This document shows, one piece after another, positions 19,625-27,944 of a stretch of 46,908 nt of DNA. The stretch spans positions 1 to 46,908 of the forward strand of contig JAQTMG010000007.1 of assembly GCA_028714455.1 (NCBI GenBank), written 5' to 3'. The DNA is from Patescibacteria group bacterium. GTDB lineage: Bacteria > Patescibacteriota > Patescibacteriia > CAIXNZ01. The translations under genes were made by a program, and so were the position numbers. The notes under the pieces were generated by a model. The model was not told the DNA's origin. It worked only from the letters and a program-made list of their open reading frames with translations, and ran no database searches. Within the stretch, counting starts at the first letter, position 1. Every line of letters begins with the position of its first letter.

Positions 19625-20695
19625 TTATTGATACGCCCTAAATTTTTCTAAAAATTCTTTGGAAAGTAAACGCAAGCCCTTATTCAAATAATCTTTTTTA
19701 AATCTATTCAAATAAACATTGGTCAAACTTTTTTTCATTGGGCTGCCGACCAGTTCCATAAATCCCTGACCAGAAATTTCCTTACCATTCATTTTAGCTT
19801 TTACATCAACACCGCCTTCCCAATAGTTAAGTGTGCCAAAAACCATTTCCTGACTTCTATTGTATGGCTTAGTTTGTAATTCAATGCCAAAGTCGGGTAA
19901 ATAAATTTCATATTCCAAATTATAAGCCGCGCCCGTTTGAGTGCTGATAAATTTCTTGCCCTTTTCTTTGATTAAAATGTCATTGCTGGTCAGAATTTTA
20001 TTTTTTCTATCAATCATGCTCGCGTGATAGGTTCTGACTTTATCGCCATAAACAAAAATGAGTATATCCAAACCATTGGCCAGCTGAACAGAAAACCAAG
20101 TCCACTTATCATCGCCAGTCAATGGCGTTTGCGCCCACTGGTGGTCCATCCAGGACAAGCCTTCGACTTCCTGCCAAGTATTCCCTATTTTAACCATGCC
20201 TTTTGTTTTCAAATTGGTTAAAGAATAATAATAGGTTGTCTTTACTTCCAAATCCATGAAGCCGCGTTTATTCACCAAAAGAGGTTTCTTTGTTTGCTTT
20301 AAATTCAAATCAATCAATTCGTTGACAACATGGTAATTAAATAACTTCGGCTCTTCAATCAGACAGGTATTGTCGTAATTTATCCAAAGAAGCGGTTTGG
20401 TAAAACTATTGGGGTCGACCAGACAAATCGGATTTATTTTCTCAACAAATTTATGCCTATCATTATCAGTCAAAAGATAATGCGAAAAATACAAGGTCTT
20501 GACCGGAATCTTGCTCAAAAAAGGAATATGCACCAGTTTGGGCTTGGTGGCAAAAATGGTGTTCATGTACGAAAAACTACGCCCATCCTTGGTCTTTAAA
20601 TTACCATTAAAATACCACCATTCAATAATGTGATCATGTTTTTGCTCGTCTTTGGGGAATTTCAGGGGTTTAAATTTTTCTTTGTATTGAGGCAT
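19625..20695 (-). CDS. CrtC/AttH-like lipocalin-fold protein
   Basis: 'HIIEWWYFNGNLKTKDG', 'GLSWMDHQWAQTPL', 'GQGFMELVG'. Confidence 0.75.
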   Translation of the reverse strand: MPQYKEKFKPLKFPKDEQKHDHIIEWWYFNGNLKTKDGRSFSYMNTIFATKPKLVHIPFLSKIPVKTLYFSHYLLTDNDRHKFVEKINPICLVDPNSFTKPLLWINYDNTCLIEEPKLFNYHVVNELIDLNLKQTKKPLLVNKRGFMDLEVKTTYYYSLTNLKTKGMVKIGNTWQEVEGLSWMDHQWAQTPLTGDDKWTWFSVQLANGLDILIFVYGDKVRTYHASMIDRKNKILTSNDILIKEKGKKFISTQTGAAYNLEYEIYLPDFGIELQTKPYNRSQEMVFGTLNYWEGGVDVKAKMNGKEISGQGFMELVGSPMKKSLTNVYLNRFKKDYLNKGLRLLSKEFLEKFRAYQ

Positions 20696-20732
20696 AAGAT
20701 GTGCTTATTTTATCAAAAAAACGAGAAAAATA

Positions 20733-20760
20733 AAAGCCGCTTCCGGAAAGAAGCGGCTTT
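20733..20760 (-). terminator. intrinsic terminator
   Basis: AAAGCCGCTT-N8-AAGCGGCTTT, T-run on the minus strand. Confidence 0.8.
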
Positions 20761-20765
20761 CTCGT

Positions 20766-20939
20766 TCATCTACCGAGGTGATGACAGTAAAGCAAAATGA
20801 GGACGATTGGAAAGCCAAAGGCGGCAATCCAAATGTAAATCCAAAAAATCTTCTTGGCAACCTGCGACTTACGGATCTGTTCGAAAAGCCGATCCAATTC
20901 GCTTTCCCGCTCCTTGGCCACTGTCAAACTTCCCGCCAT
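20766..20939 (-). CDS. 57-aa small membrane protein (below the ORF-track cutoff)
   Basis: MAGSLTVAKERESELDRLFEQIRKSQVAKKIFWIYIWIAAFGFPIVLILLYCHHLGR; SD aaaggaggg upstream; terminator downstream. Confidence 0.75.
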   Translation of the reverse strand: MAGSLTVAKERESELDRLFEQIRKSQVAKKIFWIYIWIAAFGFPIVLILLYCHHLGR

Positions 20940-20956
20940 TTTAGACCCTCCTTTTT

Positions 20957-21499
20957 TTAGAGTGCCATTATTTTTTTCTTATCCTTTTGCCATTCATTTT
21001 TTAAAAGTTCCATATAATAGGTATCATAAAATTTATCGTTACGATATCTATCTTCCTTTTTAATCCCGGCTAATTTAAACCCCATGTCCAAATATAAATT
21101 TATAGCACGCTGATTATGTGCGTAAACATTCAGGGAAATTTTGTGTAGCTCTAGCTTCTCAAAACCGTATTTTAAGATAGTTCGCATGGCATCTGTGCCA
21201 TATCCACTATTCCAATACCTTTTATCGCCAATAAAAATTCCAAAAGAAGCATTCTTGTTTTTGGGGTTTAAATGAAGCCCTACATTCCCAATGTATTTTT
21301 CGTCAAGTGTGTTTATGGCAAACCCCTTTTCATTTTTATCTTTATTAGTCTCTCTAATCCATTTTCTTTCCATCTGCAACGTTACCCTACCCATGCTCAA
21401 AAATTTTCTTACGGAGGGATCAGCCATCCATTTAACAATGCGAGGAGCGTCGCTTAATTTAAGTGGTCTTAAAATAACTTTTCTGCCACGCAATATCAT
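20957..21499 (-). CDS. GNAT family (RimJ/RimL-like) N-acetyltransferase
   Basis: 'ILRPLKLSDAPRIVKWMADPSVRKFLS', 'GYGTDAMRTILKYGFEKLELHKISLNVYAHNQRAINLYLDMGF'. Confidence 0.9.
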   Translation of the reverse strand: MILRGRKVILRPLKLSDAPRIVKWMADPSVRKFLSMGRVTLQMERKWIRETNKDKNEKGFAINTLDEKYIGNVGLHLNPKNKNASFGIFIGDKRYWNSGYGTDAMRTILKYGFEKLELHKISLNVYAHNQRAINLYLDMGFKLAGIKKEDRYRNDKFYDTYYMELLKNEWQKDKKKIMAL

Positions 21500-22365
21500 A
21501 TATTAAATAAATTTTTAGCGTTATTAAAAGTTTGTTCAGCTACTTCTTCGAATTTCAATCCTTTTAATTCAGCAATTTTTTCAGCTACATAGCGCACATA
21601 TTGCGGTTCATTTACTTTGCCGCGAAATGGCACTGGCGCTAAATATGGCGAATCGGTCTCTATTAAGATTTTATCCAAAGGAATTTCTTTCGCTACTTGT
21701 TGAAGCTCTTTAGCATTTTTAAAAGTTACAATGCCAGTAAATCCAATATAAAATCCCAAATCAATAAATTTCTTTGCTTGCTCTAAATTTCCACCAAAGC
21801 AATGAATTACTCCTTTTGGCTCGGGGCCCAGAGCTCCGAGCTCCGAGCTTAAAATTTCAAGCATCAAATCATAGGCCTCGTAATTTTTGCCTTCCTCTCC
21901 CCGGCAGTGCAAAACCAGGGGCAAGTTTAATTCTTTAGCCAATTTAATAAATTGTTTAAAAACTTCTATCTCGAGTTGTTTGGCTTTTTCAATATCGTGC
22001 TTTTCTGGTTTTAAATAATAAAAATCTAAACCCGTCTCGCCAATGCCAACAATTTTTTTGCTCGACTTCGCCAAATCAAAATACTTTTTATAGTCAAAAA
22101 TTTCCTTTTTTACTGTGAGTAATTTTTCCTCACCGTTAACAAATATTTTTTCTTTAATATCATCGACTAAATGTTCCGGATGACAGCCAATCACTGCCCA
22201 GACGCCATCAAATTTTTCCGCAATTTCAATGGCTTTCTGGCTTGTTTCAAAATTTGAACCGACATTAATAAAATAAATACCTGACTCCAAAGAGCGCTTA
22301 ACCACATTTTCAAGATCATTATCAAAGACCTTAAAATTTATATGAGCGTGAGTATCGAATAACAT
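21496..22365 (-). CDS. tatD: TatD family deoxyribonuclease
   Basis: 'LFDTHAHINF', 'VIGCHPEH', 'GIGETGLDFYY', 'LIETDSPYLAPVPFRGKVNEP'. Confidence 0.95.
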   Translation of the reverse strand: MLFDTHAHINFKVFDNDLENVVKRSLESGIYFINVGSNFETSQKAIEIAEKFDGVWAVIGCHPEHLVDDIKEKIFVNGEEKLLTVKKEIFDYKKYFDLAKSSKKIVGIGETGLDFYYLKPEKHDIEKAKQLEIEVFKQFIKLAKELNLPLVLHCRGEEGKNYEAYDLMLEILSSELGALGPEPKGVIHCFGGNLEQAKKFIDLGFYIGFTGIVTFKNAKELQQVAKEIPLDKILIETDSPYLAPVPFRGKVNEPQYVRYVAEKIAELKGLKFEEVAEQTFNNAKNLFNI

Positions 22366-22430
22366 AAATATGAAATATGAATTACGAATTATGAATTGAG
22401 ATTTCGTATTTCATAATTCAGAATTCATAA

Positions 22431-22940
22431 TTAGATTACAGAGTGGATCATTTTTAAGACCTGCGGCAATAACAGTTGTAAAATTCGAGAAACATTTATA
22501 AACCAGGGTGTTAGAGTTGAGGCCTGTAACACCGTGGTGAACCAATCAGATATTGGAAATCTGGCTATCACAAATAAAGAAAGCCCGATAACCAGCAAAC
22601 CCTCAAAAAATCCCAGCACACCGCCGATTAAACGGCTGACAGTTTTTAAAAATGGAATCACTTCCAGGAAATTGAAAATCTTATCCAGGACGTAAAAACC
22701 AAAACCGATCAGCCGATTGACGATCAAAAAGATGAAAATAAAGGCAAAGATCATCATAAGATTCTGATGGCCGAAAATTCCTGTCAGCCACATACCCAGT
22801 GGTTCATACCAAAGCCCGGCAAAAAAAGCGCCGGCAAAAGTGCCCACGATTGCGCCCAGCGTATGAATCACGCCAAACCAAAGTCCGAATAATACAAAAC
22901 CGCCCAGAAAAATTAATAATATTACATCAAAAATTGTCAT
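22431..22940 (-). CDS. CvpA family membrane protein
   Basis: Multi-TM, 'FDVILLIFLGGFVLFGLWFGVIHTLGAIVGTFAGAFFAGLWYEPL'. Confidence 0.75.
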   Translation of the reverse strand: MTIFDVILLIFLGGFVLFGLWFGVIHTLGAIVGTFAGAFFAGLWYEPLGMWLTGIFGHQNLMMIFAFIFIFLIVNRLIGFGFYVLDKIFNFLEVIPFLKTVSRLIGGVLGFFEGLLVIGLSLFVIARFPISDWFTTVLQASTLTPWFINVSRILQLLLPQVLKMIHSVI

Positions 22941-22960
22941 AAAGTTATTGTTATATTATT

Positions 22961-24523
22961 TTAAGTTAATCTTGGAAATAAGGCCTCGGCTTTTTTAGTC
23001 TTTTGTCCTTCAGGCAATCTTCCCCACTCTCTTAAATCGCTTGGCTTTTTCTCTTTTTCCTTTTCCGCGTCAAAACCAATCACCTCAAGTATATTATCCG
23101 CCTTTTGCGGCATAAAGGGAATTAACATAATGGCTGCCTGGCGAATCGTTTCTAAAAGATTATAAATAACATCAGCCAACTGGTGTTTATCGCTCTTGGC
23201 CAATTCCCAGGGTTTTTCCTTATCAATATACATATTCGCTTTTCTGATATTCTCCCAAATCACACCCAGTGCTTCGTCAAATTTCAAACTCTTCATAAAA
23301 AAATCATAGCGTTCCCAATCGGTTTTTAAATCAAAAGCAAAATATTTATCGCCATTGGCATTGGCCTCGGGCACTTTGCTCTCAAAATATTTTTCATTCA
23401 TGGCCACCACGCGCGAAACTAAATTACCCAGCTCATTAGCCAAAGCGGCATTATAAATATTATTCAAGCGCTCTCTGCTAAAATCGCCGTCAGTGCCAAA
23501 GCCAAATTGCGAGAGCAAAAGATAGCGAGTGGCATCAGCACCATATTTTGTCACCAGTTCATCAGGATTAATAACATTGCCGATTGTCTTACTCATTTTC
23601 TGGCCATCAATAGTGAAAAAGCCATGAGCAAAAATTAATTTTGGTAAAGGCAAGCCCAGAGCCAAAAGCAGAGCCGGCCAGATTACAGCATGAAATTTTA
23701 AAATATCTTTAGCCATTAAATGCACATCAGCTGGCCAAAATTTCTTATATAATTTTCCCTTAGTGCCGCCTAAAGCTGAAATATAATTTATCAAAGCGTC
23801 AACCCAGACATAGGCCGTTTGCTCCTTGTCAAAAGGCAGTTGTATCCCCCACTTCACATTTTGGCGGGAAATGGCCACATCTTTTAAGCCAACTTTTATT
23901 AAACCCAGTACTTCATTTTTTCTGGCCTCTGGCAAAATATTAAGCTCGCCCTTTTCAATTAAATCTTTCAGGGTTGCGGCATAATCGGAAAGTCGAAGAA
24001 ACCAATTCTTTTCTTTTACTTTTTCGCATTCTTTATTGTGGTCGAGGCACTTACCATTTACAAGTTCTGTCTCTGTCTTAAACGCCTCGCAAGCCACGCA
24101 ATAAAGTCCTTCGTACTCACTTTCATAAAGACAATCATTACCAAGCGGTGTCTTGGCTGATTTTAACTGCTTCATAAAATCTACAACTACTTTTTCATGT
24201 CTTTTTTCCGTAGTGCGAACAAAATCATTATTAGAAATATCCAGCCGATCCCAGGCCATCTGAAACTGCGCGGCTTTTTGGTCAACAAATTCCTGGGGTG
24301 TCATTTTATTTTTTTCCGCGGCTTGAGCGATTTTGGCACCATGTTCATCGGTGCCAGCCAAAAAATAAACATTGTCCCCGCCCAACATCATGCGAAAGTA
24401 GCGCGCCAAAACATCAGCCGCGATTGTGGTGTAGGCATGGCCAATATGAGGCACATCATTCACATAATAAATGGGCGTGGTTACATAAAATTTATTCTGT
24501 TTTTCTTTTTTTATTTTTGGCAT
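22961..24523 (-). CDS. metG: methionyl-tRNA synthetase
   Basis: 'TTPIYYVNDVPHIGHAYTTIAADVLARY', 'GLYCVACEAF', 'GQKMSKTIGNVI'. Confidence 0.96.
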   Translation of the reverse strand: MPKIKKEKQNKFYVTTPIYYVNDVPHIGHAYTTIAADVLARYFRMMLGGDNVYFLAGTDEHGAKIAQAAEKNKMTPQEFVDQKAAQFQMAWDRLDISNNDFVRTTEKRHEKVVVDFMKQLKSAKTPLGNDCLYESEYEGLYCVACEAFKTETELVNGKCLDHNKECEKVKEKNWFLRLSDYAATLKDLIEKGELNILPEARKNEVLGLIKVGLKDVAISRQNVKWGIQLPFDKEQTAYVWVDALINYISALGGTKGKLYKKFWPADVHLMAKDILKFHAVIWPALLLALGLPLPKLIFAHGFFTIDGQKMSKTIGNVINPDELVTKYGADATRYLLLSQFGFGTDGDFSRERLNNIYNAALANELGNLVSRVVAMNEKYFESKVPEANANGDKYFAFDLKTDWERYDFFMKSLKFDEALGVIWENIRKANMYIDKEKPWELAKSDKHQLADVIYNLLETIRQAAIMLIPFMPQKADNILEVIGFDAEKEKEKKPSDLREWGRLPEGQKTKKAEALFPRLT

Positions 24524-24524
24524 A

Positions 24525-25160
24525 TTAAATTATATTTTTCTCGATTAAATAATCTTTTATTATTTCAAAAATTTGCTGATGTCCATTAGTATTTGGGTGC
24601 ACGCCATCATCTAATAATTCTTTATAATTTTTGCTAATTAAATTACTAAATACATCGATGAAACCAAGATTATTTTTCTCACAAAATTTTCTGACTGCAT
24701 CATTATATTTTGTGATTGAATCATTTTTATATGATTTATCCTTGGCCCAGGCGATCGGATCTGATTTTGATTCATCAACCGGACATAAGCCCACAAAAAA
24801 TATCTTACCAGAAAACTTATTGGCCAATTTCAATAATTTATCTAAATTTTTTTCAAATACTTTCATCTCCATTTTTACTTTACCATTTTTAATCTGCGAA
24901 TCGTTTTCACCAATCGCAATAATAATTACCAATTCTTCCTTCCCTTCTTCTTTTTTTCTATATTTGCATTCATTTTCAAATCTCATTAAAAGATCTTCTG
25001 AAGTATTGCCTGATATACCTAAATTATAAACCAAATGATAGTAATTTGGGTCTGCTGCAATCTTTTCATCAACATATTTGCGCAATCTTTGTGCCCAGCC
25101 GCCCTCCTTATCCCAAGCACCATAAGTTATACTATCGCCGAAAATTAATATTCTAGACAT
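24525..25160 (-). CDS. SGNH/GDSL hydrolase (start moved to MSRILIFGDS)
   Basis: 'ILIFGDSITYGAWDKEGGW', 'GENDSQ', 'DGVHPNTNGHQ'. Confidence 0.88.
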   Translation of the reverse strand: MSRILIFGDSITYGAWDKEGGWAQRLRKYVDEKIAADPNYYHLVYNLGISGNTSEDLLMRFENECKYRKKEEGKEELVIIIAIGENDSQIKNGKVKMEMKVFEKNLDKLLKLANKFSGKIFFVGLCPVDESKSDPIAWAKDKSYKNDSITKYNDAVRKFCEKNNLGFIDVFSNLISKNYKELLDDGVHPNTNGHQQIFEIIKDYLIEKNII

Positions 25161-25164
25161 AAAA

Positions 25165-25443
25165 TTATTTTTTAAACTTTTTTTGAGCCTCAAGTGCTAG
25201 ATTTATGCAATCATCTGGATCATAGCCCAAATCATCGCACCAGCAAATCATTGAAGCAATAACATTGCCTAATTCTTTTTTTAACTCCAAATCATTATGT
25301 TTATCTGAATCTTTGGCAGCATTTCTTTCCCAGCGGCAAATATCGCCAAAAACCTTGCCTAAACGAACAATTATCTGGGATAAATTTAATTTCTCTTTGC
25401 CCCAAATTTCTCGGCTGTTTTTTAAAATTTGTTTCGTTTCCAT
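25165..25443 (-). CDS. MazG-like nucleotide pyrophosphohydrolase family protein (start moved to METKQIL)
   Basis: All-alpha protein, 'LKKELGNVIASMICWCDDLGYD'; upstream ORF extension runs into a repeat. Confidence 0.55.
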   Translation of the reverse strand: METKQILKNSREIWGKEKLNLSQIIVRLGKVFGDICRWERNAAKDSDKHNDLELKKELGNVIASMICWCDDLGYDPDDCINLALEAQKKFKK

Positions 25444-25456
25444 AATTTTTATTATT

Positions 25457-25537
25457 GGGCGAAAACGCCAAAAACGTATTTTGTAGAGACGCATTGCAAT
25501 GCGTCTCTACGGCGTTTTACGCCGGGCGTTTTCGCCC
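25457..25537. repeat. composite repeat with one 28-bp palindrome
   Basis: GGGCGAAAACGCC 25457-25469, perfect palindrome 25483-25510, GGCGTTTTCGCCC 25525-25537. Confidence 0.92.
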
Positions 25538-25563
25538 CTCAACCTCATTAACATCACCCAACT

Positions 25564-25713
25564 TCATTCAACTATTGCCACAAATCCCCCCTTTGTCACA
25601 TCTTTTTCAAGGACTGACAAAACTTCTTCAATGTTTGTTTCCAAAATCTTAACATTTGATAAAACTTTTTTATCAGCCAAACTTTCTTCAATTATCACAC
25701 CCTTATAATTCAT
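25564..25713 (-). CDS. 49-aa small ORF whose C-terminus resembles that of RsmI
   Basis: MNYKGVIIEESLADKKVLSNVKILETNIEEVLSVLEKDVTKGGFVAIVE; colinear DNA similarity of 25578-25636 with 26474-26532. Confidence 0.45.
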   Translation of the reverse strand: MNYKGVIIEESLADKKVLSNVKILETNIEEVLSVLEKDVTKGGFVAIVE

Positions 25714-25758
25714 AAAATTATTAAAAAGTGAAAATCCTGGTCATTGTCATCCTGGATC

Positions 25759-25780
25759 GGCATGACGCACTTTAGTGCGT
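25759..25780. repeat. terminal hairpin of Y1 transposase unit (left)
   Basis: GGCATGACGCACTTTAGTGCGT: 7-bp stem ACGCACT/AGTGCGT, TT loop. Confidence 0.75.
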
Positions 25781-26319
25781 TACTGATTAAACGGAGTATA
25801 ATCAATTACTGGATAATTTTCAAAACAGTCGCATAAAAACTCTTTGCCATATGTCTTTAAGTAATCTCTATAGCTCGACCATTCATATTCGTATGTATCC
25901 TCCACGTAACCATGTTTTACAGGGTTGTGGTGATTATAATTTATATGCGTCCAGAAGCTATTCTCGTCACCAATAATCTTTTCTCTATACTGATACCAAA
26001 TTTTTCTTCCTTCCTCATTTTCAAATTTATTTAATAAAAATGAGCTTTTACCATTTATTTCCTTAATCAATAAAGATAATTTTTTACCCTCGGGCATCTC
26101 AATAACTAATTGGTAATGATTATCAAGTATCACCCATGAATATAGCTTTACTTCATATTTATTTATTGCTTTAAATAAACAATCCACTAATAAATTTTTC
26201 TTTTCGCTATTATTAAAATACTTTATCCCCCCTAATGTCCTTGAAACAATAAAATAAATTGTGTTATCCAAATAAATATGCGGAGGTCGATGAATATTTC
26301 TTTCAATTGGGTAAATCAT
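25780..26319 (-). CDS. Y1/IS200-like (REP-associated type) transposase homologue
   Basis: 'IYFIVSRTLGG', 'SWVILDNHYQLVIEMPEGKKLSLLIKEING', 'HINYNHHNPVKHGYVEDTYEYEWSSYRDYL'. Confidence 0.85.
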   Translation of the reverse strand: MIYPIERNIHRPPHIYLDNTIYFIVSRTLGGIKYFNNSEKKNLLVDCLFKAINKYEVKLYSWVILDNHYQLVIEMPEGKKLSLLIKEINGKSSFLLNKFENEEGRKIWYQYREKIIGDENSFWTHINYNHHNPVKHGYVEDTYEYEWSSYRDYLKTYGKEFLCDCFENYPVIDYTPFNQ

Positions 26320-26331
26320 ATTTAGATAGTA

Positions 26332-26353
26332 ACAGTCTAAAGACTGTCATGCC
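26332..26353. repeat. terminal hairpin of Y1 transposase unit (right)
   Basis: ACAGTCTAAAGACTGTCATGCC: 7-bp stem ACAGTCT/AGACTGT, AA loop, GTCATGCC foot. Confidence 0.75.
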
Positions 26354-26377
26354 GACTGTCATGCCGACTGTCATGCC
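26342..26377. repeat. 12-bp tandem repeat x3
   Basis: GACTGTCATGCC three times without mismatch. Confidence 0.95.
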
Positions 26378-26401
26378 AAAAGACCCGCACGATTCGGCTA
26401 T

Positions 26402-26439
26402 GCCTGCCCCGAGCAAGGCCGAGGGGCTCACCATGACAA
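26402..26439. repeat. dispersed repeat copy 1 (GCCTGCCC...GGGCTCACCATGACAA)
   Basis: Shares both ends with 33024-33060; only the centre differs. Confidence 0.75.
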
Positions 26440-26459
26440 TAAAGGCTCGCCACGACAAA

Positions 26460-27125
26460 CTAACCAATCACCACCACAAACTCCCCCTTTGTCACATCTT
26501 TTTCTAATTTATTTAAAACCTCTTCAATATTTCCCCGATAAATTGTTTCAAACTTTTTGGTTAGCTCTCTACAAACAACAACTTGCTTATCACCCAAGCC
26601 CAATTCTTTAAGTTTATTCAAGGTTTTTAAAATTCTGTGCGTTGATTCGTAAAAAACCGAAGTGAATTTGTTATTAATAATTTCTTTTAAAATTGTTTCT
26701 TTGCCTTTTTTGTGCGGCAAAAAACCATAAAAAACAAATTTATCAGTCGGCAGGCCAGAGATTGAGAGCGCAGAAATCGCCGCGCAAGCGCCTGGGATTG
26801 GTTCTATTTTTAATTCTGGAATTTCTTGCAAAACCAATTCAATGAGCTTATTGCCTGGGTCAGAAATACCTGGCGTGCCGGCGTCAGAAACCAGGGCCAA
26901 GTCCTTGCCTTGTTTTAATAAATCAATAATCTGATTGACTTTGGCCATGCCCGAATGTTGAAAATATGAAATGGTCGGTGTCTTGATTTCATGACGGTCC
27001 AATAGAATCCGAGTCACGCGCGTGTCCTCGCATAAAATAAAATTAACTTCTTTTAAAATTCTAATCGCGCGAAAACTAATGTCTTCCAAATTCCCGATCG
27101 GTGTCGCTACTATGTATAATTTCAT
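26460..27125 (-). CDS. rsmI: 16S rRNA (cytidine-2'-O)-methyltransferase RsmI
   Basis: 'LYIVATPIGNLEDISFRAIRILKEVNFILCEDTRVTRILLD', 'VSDAGTPGISDPG'. Confidence 0.96.
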   Translation of the reverse strand: MKLYIVATPIGNLEDISFRAIRILKEVNFILCEDTRVTRILLDRHEIKTPTISYFQHSGMAKVNQIIDLLKQGKDLALVSDAGTPGISDPGNKLIELVLQEIPELKIEPIPGACAAISALSISGLPTDKFVFYGFLPHKKGKETILKEIINNKFTSVFYESTHRILKTLNKLKELGLGDKQVVVCRELTKKFETIYRGNIEEVLNKLEKDVTKGEFVVVIG

Positions 27126-27709
27126 ATCGGATAATTGATTGTATCTTTACCATCAATAAAATCATGTACTCTGGCCATATACTTATCACCGTCAAGTAGC
27201 GCCAAACCCAACTCGGCCAAAATCATTCTTAAATTGGGCTCGTGAATCGCGCTTTCTTCTTCGCGTTCGGCTAAAAATTCAACCTCCAAAAGGCGGGCCA
27301 GCTGCTCAATGAATTGCAGGCAAATTACGTATTTATAACCTTTGAACTCATAAACAAATTCTTGCTTGTGTTTCAACGTCCCTCTTTCCCTATTATTGGT
27401 CATCATACTATCTAAAACCAATTCCCAGTGCTTAAAGTGATCCATTGATTGCAGCGGAATTTTAATCTCTCTTCTGCAAATTTTAGTAATCAGGCCTTTT
27501 TTGAAGACAAACTCAATGGTCTTGTCCGAATGCCTTAAACGCAAATCATTCCGATCTTTATCTTTCCAAAAATCAGTATAAATGCTTTCCGTGTTAATTA
27601 ATTTGAACTTATCGTTGCTATTCAGATATTCTTTCAGCTCATTGTACTTTTCTTCGGACAATATGGCCTTTAATTCGATTTCGTAAAAAGCCTCTGGTTT
27701 TAAATTCAT
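27122..27709 (-). CDS. CYTH-like domain protein
   Basis: N-terminal 'YEIELKAIL' (ExExK), 'DLRLRHSDKTIEFVFKKG', 'LLEVEFLAE'. Confidence 0.7.
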   Translation of the reverse strand: MNLKPEAFYEIELKAILSEEKYNELKEYLNSNDKFKLINTESIYTDFWKDKDRNDLRLRHSDKTIEFVFKKGLITKICRREIKIPLQSMDHFKHWELVLDSMMTNNRERGTLKHKQEFVYEFKGYKYVICLQFIEQLARLLEVEFLAEREEESAIHEPNLRMILAELGLALLDGDKYMARVHDFIDGKDTINYPI

Positions 27710-27843
27710 AGCAAAATTACATAATTATTTATTATGGAGTTATTTTAGCAAAAAAAAGGTTTTATTTCAAATTAACATTCTCTTCTAAAAACGCTCGTAA
27801 TTATTAAGAAAACGAACGTATAAAAAGCTCCCTGGGGTTTGGG

Positions 27844-27944
27844 GGCGCAACTAAGCGTCGCGGGCGTTGCGCCAAAACGAGCTATATGCACTAGCGCATT
27901 TGCGACCCCAAAACTTTTTGGTTCTTTTTGGTTACAAAAAGAAC
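27844..27944. other. structured intergenic region with two hairpins
   Basis: GGCGCAAC/GTTGCGCC (27844-27873) and GTTCTTTTT-GGTTAC-AAAAAGAAC (27921-27944). Confidence 0.5.

Noticed and set aside
26259-26507. ORF MCYPNKYAEVDEYFF...MPTVMPTVMPKDPHDSAMPAPSKAEGL
   Set aside because: Translation of tandem 12-bp and dispersed repeats, overlapping rsmI and the transposase; not a gene
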